Below are positions 27,074-36,733 of a stretch of 64,000 nt of DNA, in pieces; position 1 is the first letter of the stretch; the number at the start of each line of letters is the position of its first letter. The DNA comes from JAKPUX01 sp035353815 (GTDB lineage Bacteria; Zhuqueibacterota; Zhuqueibacteria; Residuimicrobiales; Residuimicrobiaceae). Location: contig DAOQAG010000012.1 of NCBI GenBank assembly GCA_035353815.1, positions 39,968-103,967 on the forward strand, written 5' to 3'. Made by a program: the position numbers and the translations under genes. A model generated the notes under the pieces. The model was given only the letters and a program-made list of their open reading frames with translations. It was not told the origin of the DNA and made no database searches.

Positions 27074-29212
27074 ATGCGTTCCCTGTTAAAAGCAGAGTAT
27101 ATCCCCTTCGGCAGCCAGTATTACCGCGCCCCGTCTCCCCATCCGGAGGATTGGGAGCACGACTTGCACCGCATGGCGGAACTGGGATTCAATACCATTA
27201 AATTCTGGGTTCAGTGGCGCTGGAATCATCCCGCTGAGAATGAATTCTGGTTCGAGGATATCGACCGGTTGATGGACCTTGCCCAGGCCCAGCATCTGCG
27301 GGTCATGCTCAATACCATCTTCGATGTCGCTCCGGCCTGGATCTACCGCACCTATCCGGATGCCTCGATGGTGACCTGCGATGGCCGCCGCATCGGGCCG
27401 CAAACCCAGCCCCACCGTCAGATCGGCGGCTTGGGCTACTGCTTCAATCACGACGGCGTCATGACCCATTTCTTCCGCTTCCTCGAAGAGACGGTCCGCC
27501 GCTACCAGGATCATCCCGCCCTGGAGATCTGGAACGTCGGCAGTGAGCCGGAACTCACCTCCAGCATGGCCGAGATGCGCCTTTTCGCGGATGACGCCAA
27601 CAGAATGGGCGACATGCTCTGCTATTGCAGCTATTGCCAGGCCAAATTCCGCCTCTGGCTGGAGCAGAAATATCAATCCATCAACGCGTTGAACGAGTCC
27701 TGGAACCGAAATTACCGCAGTTTCGCCGAGACGGAAATTCCGCTCACCCGCAATACCTTTAACGACCTGATCGACTGGCGCCTCTTTTTCGTCGATACCC
27801 TCGGCGCCAACGTCAAACGCCGCTTTGAGACGGCCCGTGCGATCGATCAGGGCCGCCATCCCCTCATGTGCCATCACGTCTTTATTCAGGGATTCCCGAT
27901 CACTTCCACCGCTAACGATCCCTGGAATGTCGGACAGTACGGGGATCTCCACGGATTCACCCAGATGGACGACGCGATGATGATCGATGTGCTGCGTTCG
28001 TGCGCGAAGGACAAGCCGGTCGTTTCCGCCGAGATGCTGATGCTGCCGGGCTATACCCTCGATCTGCCGCGGCCCATCGACGCCAACGACGTCAAGCGCT
28101 TCATTTTCAGCGGGGTCGCCGGCAACCAGAAGGGATTCATTTTTTGGCAGTATCGCCCGGAGATCCTCGGCCGGGAGGCCCCGGCCTGGGGGTTGACCTG
28201 GCTGGACGGCGGCGAGACTCCGTGGCTCCAGGCCTATGCGGCAGTGGGCCGTGTCCTGCAGAACCAGGCCGGCTTTTTGCTCGACGCCCGCCCGCGACGC
28301 GCCGAGGTGGCCCTGCTCTATCATCCCGAAAACCAGATCTTTTGCTGGGCGGCCACCGGCAACGAGAAGAATGTCACCGATTCGCTGCTGGGCACCCATC
28401 GGGCTTTGTATGAGCACAACTATGTCATCGATTTTATCCACCCGTGTGAATTTGATCAGGATATTTTGCAGCGCTACCGGGTGGTTTATGTCCCTTTCCC
28501 GTACCTTTTGGGTGAAAAGGTGTGCAGGGCGCTGGCGGCGTGGGTGGAGGCGGGCGGCGTCCTGATCGGGGAGGCTTGCTTTGCCGGCTGGAACCGCGAG
28601 CACGGCCATCACGAAAAAATTGTCCCCGGATACGGCCTCGAGAAACTCTTCAAGGTGCGACAGGGTGTGGTGGCACCGGCCGGCCAGGGGGAGGCGCTGA
28701 TCCACATCGAGCACGATCTGCCCTGGCAGCAAGCGGGGGCAACCATCCGCGGCAGCCTGATCCAGGAGAGCTTGTTCGTGGAAGGAGCGGAGGTCCTGGG
28801 ACGCTTCGCTGATGGTGCGGCGGCCGTCACCCGGGCGACCTTCGGCAAGGGCCAGGCCATCCTCATGGGCTCCTATGTCGGTCTGGCTTATAATCGCACC
28901 CGGGCTGCCGGCAACAGCGATTTTATCGCCAGTCTGGTCGAGATGGCTGCTCCGATTCGGCGGCCGGTGGTGAAGGGTCCCGCACCGGTCCGCGTCGACA
29001 CGCTGCACGACACCCGTGGCGGCACGATGCTGATCCTCCAGAATCTGCGGGAGGCGCCCGCGCATGCGGATATCACCCTGCCGGAACCCATCCGGGGCCC
29101 GCTGCTGGAGCAATTTACCGGGGAGGAGCTGGCCTTTCAGCCGGAAGGGGATGGGTCGCGAACGGCCGTGGATCTGGCCCCCAAAGAGGTCAGGGTGTAT
29201 TGTGGGCGCTAG
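27074..29212 (+). CDS. GH42 beta-galactosidase-like enzyme
   Basis: This 712-residue cytoplasmic protein has GH42 architecture: TIM barrel (about 1-390), trimerisation/amidotransferase-like domain and a small C-terminal beta domain. The acid/base is about E158 in 'EIWNVGSEPE' and the nucleophile about E320 in 'VVSAEMLMLPG', the expected separation. The zinc-cluster segment 'CYCSYCQAKFRLWLEQKY' is also characteristic. GH42 enzymes cleave beta-galactosides and sometimes alpha-L-arabinopyranosides of plant cell wall. The usual acid/base context 'DNE' is altered to 'GSE', so specificity may differ. It overlaps the next gene by 11 bp. Confidence 0.87.
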   Translation: MRSLLKAEYIPFGSQYYRAPSPHPEDWEHDLHRMAELGFNTIKFWVQWRWNHPAENEFWFEDIDRLMDLAQAQHLRVMLNTIFDVAPAWIYRTYPDASMVTCDGRRIGPQTQPHRQIGGLGYCFNHDGVMTHFFRFLEETVRRYQDHPALEIWNVGSEPELTSSMAEMRLFADDANRMGDMLCYCSYCQAKFRLWLEQKYQSINALNESWNRNYRSFAETEIPLTRNTFNDLIDWRLFFVDTLGANVKRRFETARAIDQGRHPLMCHHVFIQGFPITSTANDPWNVGQYGDLHGFTQMDDAMMIDVLRSCAKDKPVVSAEMLMLPGYTLDLPRPIDANDVKRFIFSGVAGNQKGFIFWQYRPEILGREAPAWGLTWLDGGETPWLQAYAAVGRVLQNQAGFLLDARPRRAEVALLYHPENQIFCWAATGNEKNVTDSLLGTHRALYEHNYVIDFIHPCEFDQDILQRYRVVYVPFPYLLGEKVCRALAAWVEAGGVLIGEACFAGWNREHGHHEKIVPGYGLEKLFKVRQGVVAPAGQGEALIHIEHDLPWQQAGATIRGSLIQESLFVEGAEVLGRFADGAAAVTRATFGKGQAILMGSYVGLAYNRTRAAGNSDFIASLVEMAAPIRRPVVKGPAPVRVDTLHDTRGGTMLILQNLREAPAHADITLPEPIRGPLLEQFTGEELAFQPEGDGSRTAVDLAPKEVRVYCGR

Positions 29213-30473
29213 CAGTGACGCCGCGGTGAGGCAGCGGCAAACCAGGATTCAGAACCGCAATTTTATCGTCAATGTGATGGACGGCGCGTTCTATTCGTTC
29301 GGTCTGGCCTTCATCACGCAGCAGACGCTGTTGCCGGTCTTTGTCAAAAAGATCGGCGGCGGCAACATCGCTATCGGCCTGATCCCGGTGCTCTGGATGC
29401 TGGGCTTCAATCTGCCGCAAATCCTCATAGCCAGCCAGGTTCAGGGCCTGCGCCTCAAGAAACGGTTCTTTTTGAAAACCTCACTCTTTCAGCGGTTGCC
29501 CTGGTTATTAATGGCCCTGCTCTGCTGGTTCATCCTCGGGCGGGTCAGTCCGGCAGCCGGGGTTCTGCTCTTTCTCGCGCTTTTCACCGCGGCGGCCGTA
29601 GCCGGCAGCATTAATCTCCCGGTCTGGTTCGACCTGCTCGCCAAGGTCACCCCGGTGGTCTGGCGCGGCCGGCTCTTCGCGCTGCGGCTGATTCTGGGGG
29701 GCATTCTCGGGATCGTCGCCGGCATAGTGGCCAAAAAACTGCTCGAAATCATCGCCTTTCCGGCCAATTTCGGTCTGCTCTTTCTGCTGGCATTTGCCGC
29801 CATGATGGCCTCCTGGGCTTTTTTGACCCTCCTCAAGGAGCCGCGCGGCCGGATCGAAAAGGCGCCGGTGCAGTTGGGGGAGTATCTCCGCTCGCTGCCC
29901 GGGATACTACGGGGCGAGCGCAACTACCGCCATTTTCTCATCGCGGATGCGCTGCAATATCTCGCGGTGATGGCCAATGCCTTTTTCACAGTCCATGCCC
30001 TCGCAAAATTTTCCTTGCATGATTCAGCCGCCGGGATCTTTACGGCGATCATGATGGCCAGCACCATCGCCGGGACGCTCTTCTTCGGCTACCTGGCGGA
30101 CCATCATGGGCAGCGCATCAACCTCTGCGTGTCGGCGCTTTGCATGGCCGTGGCCTGCGGCCTGGCCTTGGTGGCGCGGAGCATCGGAGTCTATTATCTG
30201 GTCTTCGTCGCATCGGCCCTGGCCGCCGCCCTGACCCAGATCTCGCGATTGCCGATCATCGCCGAATTCTGCTCCGAAGCGCAGCGGCCGACCTATATTG
30301 CCCTGGCCAGTCTGATCTCGACGCCCTTCATCCTCGCCGGGATTGCCGGGGGATGGCTGGTCAATCGCTTCGGCTACGAAATCCTCTTCATTCTCGCGGG
30401 CTGCTTCGCCCTGCTTGCGCTCACCTGGCTCCTGCTCATGGTCCATGAGCCGCGGCGGATATCCCAAGACTAA
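29202..30473 (+). CDS. MFS transporter
   Basis: This is a 423-residue membrane protein with about 12 hydrophobic segments and MFS loop 'GYLADHHGQRINL' in the second half. The GTG at 29202, inside the end of the GH42 gene, is the best start: AGGG lies upstream and it places the first helix at about residue 30. Overlap with the GH42 gene implies translational coupling. It probably moves a sugar or glycoside across the inner membrane. Substrate unknown. Confidence 0.85.
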   Translation: MGASSDAAVRQRQTRIQNRNFIVNVMDGAFYSFGLAFITQQTLLPVFVKKIGGGNIAIGLIPVLWMLGFNLPQILIASQVQGLRLKKRFFLKTSLFQRLPWLLMALLCWFILGRVSPAAGVLLFLALFTAAAVAGSINLPVWFDLLAKVTPVVWRGRLFALRLILGGILGIVAGIVAKKLLEIIAFPANFGLLFLLAFAAMMASWAFLTLLKEPRGRIEKAPVQLGEYLRSLPGILRGERNYRHFLIADALQYLAVMANAFFTVHALAKFSLHDSAAGIFTAIMMASTIAGTLFFGYLADHHGQRINLCVSALCMAVACGLALVARSIGVYYLVFVASALAAALTQISRLPIIAEFCSEAQRPTYIALASLISTPFILAGIAGGWLVNRFGYEILFILAGCFALLALTWLLLMVHEPRRISQD

Positions 30474-30483
30474 GGAAACGCGC

Positions 30484-31848
30484 ATGAAATCCCTTCACGC
30501 TCTTGTTCTCATCCTGCTGGCCGCCGGCTGGTTGAAGGCCGGACAGCTTCCCCTGGCCGCGGCGCCGCTGCCGCCGGATCCACGGATGAAGGCGGACATT
30601 CTGCTGATCGTCGCCCATCCGGATGATGAAACCGCCGTCGGCTGCTGGCTGGCCCGCGCCATCTATGATCTGCACAAAAAGGTCGCTATCCTCTACCTTA
30701 ACCGCGGCGAAGGCGGGGGCAACTCGTACGGCCTCGAGCAATCCCGCGCCATGGGCGCGATCCGCGAGATCGAAGCGCGCCAGGCGGCCTCGGCCCTCGG
30801 CATCGATCTGATATGGTTCCTGGATGGCATCGACACCCCAGGCCAGGATCTCTTTCACTCCCTGTCTGCATGGGGCCACGGCGCCAATCTCGAAAAGGTA
30901 GTGCGGCTGGCGCGCCTCACCCGCCCCGAGATCATCCTCACCTGGCTGCCTCACTATGTGGCCGGCGAAAACCATGGCGATCACCAGGCGGCCGGCGTGC
31001 TCGCCGTCGAGGCCTTTGATTGCGCCGGCGACCCGACGCGGTTCCCGGCACAGGTTGCTCCGGCGCGCGAGCCTGGGGATATCAACAATTTCACGGAGGG
31101 CTTGCAGCCCTGGCAGCCGAAGAAAATTCTCTTTTTCTCGGATGCCGCCCATCCTCTGCCCGCCGTCGGCCCTAGCCTGGATGTCCGGTCGATCTCGCCC
31201 TCCCGGCAGGTGCCCTATTACCAGCTCGCTGCGCCGCTGCACCGGCCCCATCGAACTCAAGCCGACGTCTGTGAGACTGCCCTCCAAGCCGAGGAGAGTG
31301 GGGAGTGGAGCCGCTTCATCGACGGAATTGCCGGTTTCCAGCTGATCTTCGGCAAATCCGTTGTGCCCTGCCGCCCTGACGCGGATCTCTTTTCGGACCT
31401 TTTGCCCGGAGCGGTCCCCTATGCACCGCCACCCGGTTACCGGCCGCGGACCCCGATCCGCACACTCGAACTGGGCGGCATTTTCGCTTTTTACGAGGAG
31501 TTCTGGCGGGCGCATGGCATTGAGGCAGTCGCCCCTCTGGTGCAGCCCGAGGTGACGATCAACGCCGGCGGCTATCTCCATATTCCGCTGCTCCTGCATA
31601 ATCCCGCTGCGGATTCCGTCCGGGTCGAATTGACCGCACAAACCGGCACGGGCTGGCAACGCGTCGCCGGCGAAGCCATCTATGCCCTGGCCCCCGGCGA
31701 GACCCGTCCGGTGCAGACCTTTCTCTTCGCCCCGCAAAAGAGCAGTAGGGAGGGGGATAAGATCGAGTGGAAGGCGGTCATCGGCGGCAAGGAAGCCGGT
31801 TCGGTCGCGATCCGCGTCAGCCTCGAAGAATGGACCTTGCCGCAATGA
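30484..31848 (+). CDS. Secreted PIG-L/LmbE-like N-deacetylase
   Basis: This 454-residue protein has a signal peptide (MKSLHALVLILLAAGWLKAG) and the PIG-L zinc motif 'VAHPDDETAVG' (about residues 43-53) with a second His cluster in 'GENHGDHQAAG'. PIG-L enzymes deacetylate N-acetylglucosaminyl or other acylated groups. The C-terminal 90 residues form an Ig-like beta domain. In a glycan cluster it may deacetylate an amino-sugar decoration. Its stop codon overlaps an in-frame ATG of the next gene. Confidence 0.86.
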   Translation: MKSLHALVLILLAAGWLKAGQLPLAAAPLPPDPRMKADILLIVAHPDDETAVGCWLARAIYDLHKKVAILYLNRGEGGGNSYGLEQSRAMGAIREIEARQAASALGIDLIWFLDGIDTPGQDLFHSLSAWGHGANLEKVVRLARLTRPEIILTWLPHYVAGENHGDHQAAGVLAVEAFDCAGDPTRFPAQVAPAREPGDINNFTEGLQPWQPKKILFFSDAAHPLPAVGPSLDVRSISPSRQVPYYQLAAPLHRPHRTQADVCETALQAEESGEWSRFIDGIAGFQLIFGKSVVPCRPDADLFSDLLPGAVPYAPPPGYRPRTPIRTLELGGIFAFYEEFWRAHGIEAVAPLVQPEVTINAGGYLHIPLLLHNPAADSVRVELTAQTGTGWQRVAGEAIYALAPGETRPVQTFLFAPQKSSREGDKIEWKAVIGGKEAGSVAIRVSLEEWTLPQ

Positions 31849-31853
31849 AAAGG

Positions 31854-31925
31854 AATACAAATGGCATGAGATATTCGGTAATGGTTTGGAATTCAAACGG
31901 CATGAGATATCGGGTATGGGTATGG
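31854..31925 (+). repeat. 36-bp tandem duplication at the start of the next gene
   Basis: 31854-31889 and 31890-31925 are imperfect tandem copies (about 80 percent identity). In frame they encode NTNGMRYSVMVW and NSNGMRYRVWVW. Each copy brings its own ATG (31866 and 31902), so the gene has alternative starts and possibly an extended signal peptide. Confidence 0.8.
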
Positions 31926-34232
31926 ACACTCCTGCTCGCAGCCGTTCTTTTTCCTCGCCTGGCAGTGGCGCAGATGGTGGATCCGGAGATCGACCGGAAG
32001 GGTGAATCCTTTTGCTATTTCAGCCAGCCCACCGACGTCATCGGGGTGATGGATGGCCGCGAAGGAACCCTGGTCTCGCCGGAGGGCTATCTCTTCACCG
32101 GATGGGGCGAGATGATCTTTTTCGCCGGAAATCCGCCTCAGCCGCTGCAGCAGCGCGTCAAAACCCTCTATAAAGGCTATCTGCCCATCCTGGAGTATAC
32201 TTGCCGGAATTCGGGCATCGACTATCATTTTACCCTTTTCGCCGCGACCTTGGACGGTCGGCCGGAGTCGCCGCTGATCAATTTCATCCGCGTCCGGATC
32301 AGCAACTCTTTGTCTGAAAAACGTACCGCTTTTTTCAGCACCGCCATCCGCTACCAGAATGAGGCCAACACCGATTGGGGCGTGGGCGACAACCGTTTCG
32401 GCCGGCCCGCCACCGCAGAACAATGGGGCGGCTATGAACAAGCCGGCGCGGAGTTTTCACAGCAGTGGGAATATGCCTTTGCCGATGATGCGGTGCTGCG
32501 CGACAGCTGTGTGCTCTATCTCTTCCCGGCCGCTCCCGAGCACGAGCGGTTGATGACCCTCAAGATGGGCTACAACGAAGCGCCCGCGCTGGCCCCCAAC
32601 CGGCTCTATATCCTGCCGACCACCCCCGCCGGCATCGTCCGCTACCGCCTGCCGCTCGAGGCGGGAGAATCGGTCAGCCTCGATTTCAAAATGCCCTATG
32701 AGCCGCAACCGCTGCAGAGAGCGGTGGTGGCGCAGATGCGCGCCGCCTCCTTCGACGACTATTTTAACCGGACGGTCGCCTTCTGGGAGGCCCTCCTTGC
32801 CCGCGGCCTTGAGATCTCGCTCCCGGAAAGCAAGGTGACCGATACCTTCAAGGCCAATCTGATCTATGCTCTGATCGCGCGCGACAAGGTCGACAGCTTT
32901 TACATCCAGAAAGTCAATGAATTCCAGTACGATCAGTTTTGGCTGCGCGATGCCGCCTATTTTGTCCGCATGTACGATCTCTCCGGCTACCATGAGATCG
33001 CCCGGCAGTGCCTCGATTTTTTCCCGCGCTGGCAGCGAGAAGACGGCAACTTTGTCAGCCAGGGCGGGCAATATGACGGCTGGGGGCAGACGCTCTGGGC
33101 CTACGGGCAGCACTATCAGCTCACCGGTGGTCGCGCCTTTGCCGAAAAGGTCTGGCCCGCGGTGGTACGCGCGGTCGACTGGCTGCACAACATCCGCCAG
33201 ACCGAGCCCTGGCATCTTCTGCCGGTGACAACGCCGGGCGACAACGAGCAGATCACCGGCCACGTCACCGGCCACAATTTCTGGGCCCTGATCGGGCTGC
33301 GGCAGGCGGCCGGTATGGCGGAGGGCCTGGGGAAAAAGGCGGAGGCGCAGCGCTTCCGCCGCGAATATGACGATCTCTTCCGCGCCCTGAACCGCCGTCT
33401 GGCGGTCATGACCGCCCGCAGCGGCGGATACATTCCGCCGGGACTCGATTCACTCGGCGGCAACGATTGGGGCAATATGATGGGACTGACGCCCGAGGTG
33501 CTCCTCAAGCCCTTCGATCCGCGGGTGACCGCAACCCTGCAAGCCACCCGCGCCAAATATCAGGAAGGCCTGATGACCTATGATGCCGGGCGCTATCTCC
33601 ACCACTATCTGACCCTCCAAAATACGGAAAGTGAACTCGTCCGCGGCGAGCAGGAGACGGCGCTGCACGAGTTCTATGCCGTGTTGATGCATACCAGTGC
33701 CACGCACGCCGGCTTTGAATACTCGATCCGTCCCTGGGCCGATCGTGATTTCGGCATGAACCTCTCCCCGCACGGCTGGTTCGGCGCGATGTACCGGACC
33801 CTGCTGCGCGATATGCTGGTGCGGGAGGAGGGGCAGGAACTCCATCTGCTCTCGCTGGTATCGCCGGTCTGGACCCGGCCCGGCGATTCACTGGCGGTGC
33901 GCCGCGCTCCGACGCTTTTCGGTGAGGTCAATTTCACCTGCACCTTCACAGAGACAGGCGTCCGGATGCGTCTCGATAACCGGTTCCGGCAACAACCGGC
34001 CCGGATGATCATCCACCTCCCCTGGTTCGCCAGCATAGAGTGGATCGAAGCCGACGGGCGGCGCGTGCGCCCGTACGCCGGCGCGGTTCAGGTACCTGCC
34101 GGGAGCAGAGCGGTTCTCATCCAGTGGAGCAAGACGACGCCTGGCCCTGAAATCAGCTATCAGCAGGCGGTCGATGCGTATAAACAGGAGTACCGGCAGC
34201 GTTATGAGCATTTCCTCCGCGAGGGCCGATAA
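31902..34232 (+). CDS. Secreted six-hairpin (alpha/alpha)6 glycosidase, family unassigned
   Basis: This is a protein of about 776 residues. ATG 31902 gives a clean signal peptide (MRYRVWVWTLLLAAVLFPRL, then AVAQ). ATGs at 31845 (overlapping the previous stop) and 31866 are in frame because of the 36-bp duplication. After an N-terminal beta domain, a helical-barrel region shows 'QFWLRDAAYFVRMYDLSGY', 'YDGWGQTLWAYGQHYQLTG' and 'VTGHNFWALIGLRQA', resembling glycogen-debranching and GH78/GH63-type barrels. The aspartate in 'LRDA' is a candidate catalytic acid. A periplasmic trimming role is likely. The exact family is unclear. Confidence 0.72.
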   Translation: MRYRVWVWTLLLAAVLFPRLAVAQMVDPEIDRKGESFCYFSQPTDVIGVMDGREGTLVSPEGYLFTGWGEMIFFAGNPPQPLQQRVKTLYKGYLPILEYTCRNSGIDYHFTLFAATLDGRPESPLINFIRVRISNSLSEKRTAFFSTAIRYQNEANTDWGVGDNRFGRPATAEQWGGYEQAGAEFSQQWEYAFADDAVLRDSCVLYLFPAAPEHERLMTLKMGYNEAPALAPNRLYILPTTPAGIVRYRLPLEAGESVSLDFKMPYEPQPLQRAVVAQMRAASFDDYFNRTVAFWEALLARGLEISLPESKVTDTFKANLIYALIARDKVDSFYIQKVNEFQYDQFWLRDAAYFVRMYDLSGYHEIARQCLDFFPRWQREDGNFVSQGGQYDGWGQTLWAYGQHYQLTGGRAFAEKVWPAVVRAVDWLHNIRQTEPWHLLPVTTPGDNEQITGHVTGHNFWALIGLRQAAGMAEGLGKKAEAQRFRREYDDLFRALNRRLAVMTARSGGYIPPGLDSLGGNDWGNMMGLTPEVLLKPFDPRVTATLQATRAKYQEGLMTYDAGRYLHHYLTLQNTESELVRGEQETALHEFYAVLMHTSATHAGFEYSIRPWADRDFGMNLSPHGWFGAMYRTLLRDMLVREEGQELHLLSLVSPVWTRPGDSLAVRRAPTLFGEVNFTCTFTETGVRMRLDNRFRQQPARMIIHLPWFASIEWIEADGRRVRPYAGAVQVPAGSRAVLIQWSKTTPGPEISYQQAVDAYKQEYRQRYEHFLREGR

Positions 34233-34378
34233 ACCATGCGAGAGATGGAAGCTATACACTCCATCATTGCGGGCGGTATGAGCGGTTTCAGCGCCAGGGC
34301 CGATAAACCTTGCGAAAGATTGTAGCTATGCACTCTATCGTTGCGAGCACTATCAGTATTTTCAGCGCGGCCGATAAA
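34222..34378 (+). repeat. 74-bp tandem repeat carrying the upstream stop codon
   Basis: Unit 1 begins at 34222 in the last codons of the upstream gene and includes its TAA (34230). Unit 2 begins at 34296 with the same codons and TAA (34304), about 80 percent identical. A partial third copy, GGCCGATAAA, is at 34369. The start region of the following GH92 gene lies inside units 2 and 3. Confidence 0.85.
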
Positions 34379-36592
34379 TCCGACCGTCGCAAACTGTTCT
34401 CCCTCGGCCTCGCGCTGGGGCTCTCGGCCTGCTTCCTGTCGGGCGCGCAGGCCGTCGCCAAGGAGACGCCGTTGACCCGCTGGGTCAATCCCTTCATTGG
34501 CACCGCAGGGGGAGGCAATACCTTTCCCGGCGCGGTGCGCCCGTGGGGCATGGTCTCAGTCAGCCCCCATACCGCTCCGGGTTCGCCCTCGGGCTATCTG
34601 CATGGCGCCCCCTTTTTCTACGGCTTTGGCATGGTCCACCTCAGCGGCACGGGCTGCGCCGATCTCGGCAGTATCCTGGTCGTGCCCTCACGCCGCGCGG
34701 TCGCGGTCGATCCAGAGGCCTATAAATGCCGCTATAAAGCGGAGGAGGCCGCCCCCGGGTATTACCGCTGTATGCTCAGGGAACCGGCCGTTCGCGTTGA
34801 AGTGACCGCGAGCGACCGCTGCGGTCTGTTGCGCTTTATGCCAACGGAATCGGGCGAGCTCAATCTGCTCATCGATGTGGGCAGAAATCTCAGCCGCGTC
34901 GGCGGTGGTCTGGTTCGCCTGGATGAGGCCGGCGCCATCGAGGGCTATAACATCGGTGGAGGTTTTTGCGGCGAAACCAACCGCCACCGTATCTATTTTT
35001 CGGCCCGCCTCGATGCCTCCCCCTCTGCGCGAGGCCTGTGGCAGGGCGAGGCGCTGCAGCAGCAAAGCGAAGCGGCGGGGGAGGAGACGCCGCTCGGCGC
35101 CTGGGTGTGCCTCCAGGTTCGCAAAAACCAGCCGATTCTGCTCAAGATCGGCATCTCCTATGTCAGCGTCGCCAATGCCCGCGAAAATCTGGATGCGGAG
35201 ATTCCCGGTTGGAACTTTGAACGGGTGCGGCGGGAGGCGTGTGATGCCTGGCAAAAGGAACTCGCCGTGGTCGAGGTCAGCGGAGGCACGGCCGATGCGC
35301 GGATGGCCTTTTATACCGCCCTCTACCATGCCCTGATCCATCCCAACCTCATCAGCGACGTCAATGGCGACTATCCCCTGATGGGCCGCAGCGGCATCGG
35401 CCGCTACCATGGCCGGAACCGCTACACGGTATATTCTCTGTGGGACACCTACCGCACTCTGCATCCGCTGCTGACGCTGCTCTACCCCGGACGGCAGTCC
35501 GAGATCGTCCGCACCATGCTGGATATGTACCGGGAATCCGGCTTTTTGCCTAAATGGGAGCTGGCCGGCAATGAAACCTTTATGATGGTGGGCGATGGCG
35601 CCGGACCGGTCCTGGCCGATTCCTGGGTGAAAGGCCTGCGCGATTTCGATGGCGCGGCCGCCTGGGAGGCCGCGCGCAAACCTGTCTTTTTAGGACCGGG
35701 AGAGGAAGCCCCGCCCATCCGCGCGGGCTACCACGAGCAATTGCGTTGGCACTATATCCCCTGCGAACAGGATACCGCTGCCGCCTGGTGGGTCTGGGGA
35801 CCGGTCTCCACCAGCCTGGAGTATTGCTATTCCGATTGGACGCTGGCTCAGCTGGCCCGCCAGACCGGCCACAGCGCTGAGGCCGCAGAACTGGAGGAGC
35901 GCTCACTCTGGTACCGCCATCTATTCGATCCCGGATTGCAGCTGCTGCGGCCGAAGCGGCGGGATGGAACCTGGCTCGAGCCCTTTGATCCCCTGGCCAC
36001 CGAGGGCTCGGGATCCTGGAGCGGCTCCGGCGGACCCGGATATGTCGAGGGCAACGCCTGGAACTATACCTGGTTTGTCCCGCATGACGTGCCTGGCTTG
36101 ATCGAACTTTTCGGCGGCCCGGCTCCCTTCGCCCGCAAGCTCGAAGAGTGTTTCAGGGAGGACCGCTTTACCATCACCAATGAGCCGGATATCGGCTACC
36201 CGTGGCTCTTTACCTGGATTCCGGGCCAGGAATACCGGACCCGGCAAATCGTCGCAGGCTTGCGGCACTCGGCCTTCAGCAGCCGCCCGGACGGGCTGCC
36301 CGGCAACGACGACTGCGGGGCGATTTCGGCATGGTACCTCTTCGCGACCATGGGATTCTATCCCCTCTGCCCGGGCGCGCCGGAGTACCGCCTCAACGCG
36401 CCGCTCTTCGACCGCGCCGTGATTCACCTTGACCCGCGCTATGGGCGAGGTGGCACCTTTACGATCACGGCTTTCGCTGGAAGCGGTCCCATTCTGCTCA
36501 ACGGCGCACCCCTGGCCGTGTTCGCGCTGCATCACGAGCAGATCACCGCCGGCGGTGTACTGCAACTCCCCCGGGGGGAGGTGACCGATTAA
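34328..36592 (+). CDS. GH92 alpha-mannosidase, exported
   Basis: This is a protein of about 754 residues with GH92 signatures: 'VNPFIGTAGGGNTFPGAVRPWGM', 'LWDTYRTLHPLLTLLYP', 'EGNAWNYTWFVPHD', 'NEPDIGYPWLFTW' and 'LPGNDDCGAISAWYLFATMGFYP'. GH92 enzymes are Ca-dependent exo-alpha-mannosidases, mostly alpha-1,2 or alpha-1,3. The N-terminus has a long n-region, then a hydrophobic core with 'LGLSAC', a plausible lipobox. The ATG at 34328 is the only suitable ATG; it lies within the repeat, so the first about 20 residues are repeat-derived. The product mannose could feed the isomerase at 23263. Confidence 0.93.
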   Translation: MHSIVASTISIFSAADKSDRRKLFSLGLALGLSACFLSGAQAVAKETPLTRWVNPFIGTAGGGNTFPGAVRPWGMVSVSPHTAPGSPSGYLHGAPFFYGFGMVHLSGTGCADLGSILVVPSRRAVAVDPEAYKCRYKAEEAAPGYYRCMLREPAVRVEVTASDRCGLLRFMPTESGELNLLIDVGRNLSRVGGGLVRLDEAGAIEGYNIGGGFCGETNRHRIYFSARLDASPSARGLWQGEALQQQSEAAGEETPLGAWVCLQVRKNQPILLKIGISYVSVANARENLDAEIPGWNFERVRREACDAWQKELAVVEVSGGTADARMAFYTALYHALIHPNLISDVNGDYPLMGRSGIGRYHGRNRYTVYSLWDTYRTLHPLLTLLYPGRQSEIVRTMLDMYRESGFLPKWELAGNETFMMVGDGAGPVLADSWVKGLRDFDGAAAWEAARKPVFLGPGEEAPPIRAGYHEQLRWHYIPCEQDTAAAWWVWGPVSTSLEYCYSDWTLAQLARQTGHSAEAAELEERSLWYRHLFDPGLQLLRPKRRDGTWLEPFDPLATEGSGSWSGSGGPGYVEGNAWNYTWFVPHDVPGLIELFGGPAPFARKLEECFREDRFTITNEPDIGYPWLFTWIPGQEYRTRQIVAGLRHSAFSSRPDGLPGNDDCGAISAWYLFATMGFYPLCPGAPEYRLNAPLFDRAVIHLDPRYGRGGTFTITAFAGSGPILLNGAPLAVFALHHEQITAGGVLQLPRGEVTD

Positions 36593-36733
36593 AGGTGCTC
36601 GCTGCATAGCCGCGTGTTTGCTGCTCTTCTGCTCCGTTGCCGCTACAGCACGCGCCGGCAGCGCAGTTGGACGCCCTGGTCGACTACACCGGCCAGCCGA
36701 TACAGATCAGAATCGCTCATTGAGGAGATCCGC
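36593..36733 (+). other. Intergenic gap with possible gene-end remnant
   Basis: This 141-bp gap separates GH92 and the first GH10. One frame shows a hydrophobic, signal-like run (CIAACLLLFCSVAATARA), and another frame ends in DALVDYTGQPIQIRIAH before a TGA at 36719. The two are out of frame, so this may be the frameshifted remains of a small exported protein, or chance. GAGGAGAT at 36721-36728 is the ribosome site of the next gene. Confidence 0.3.
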
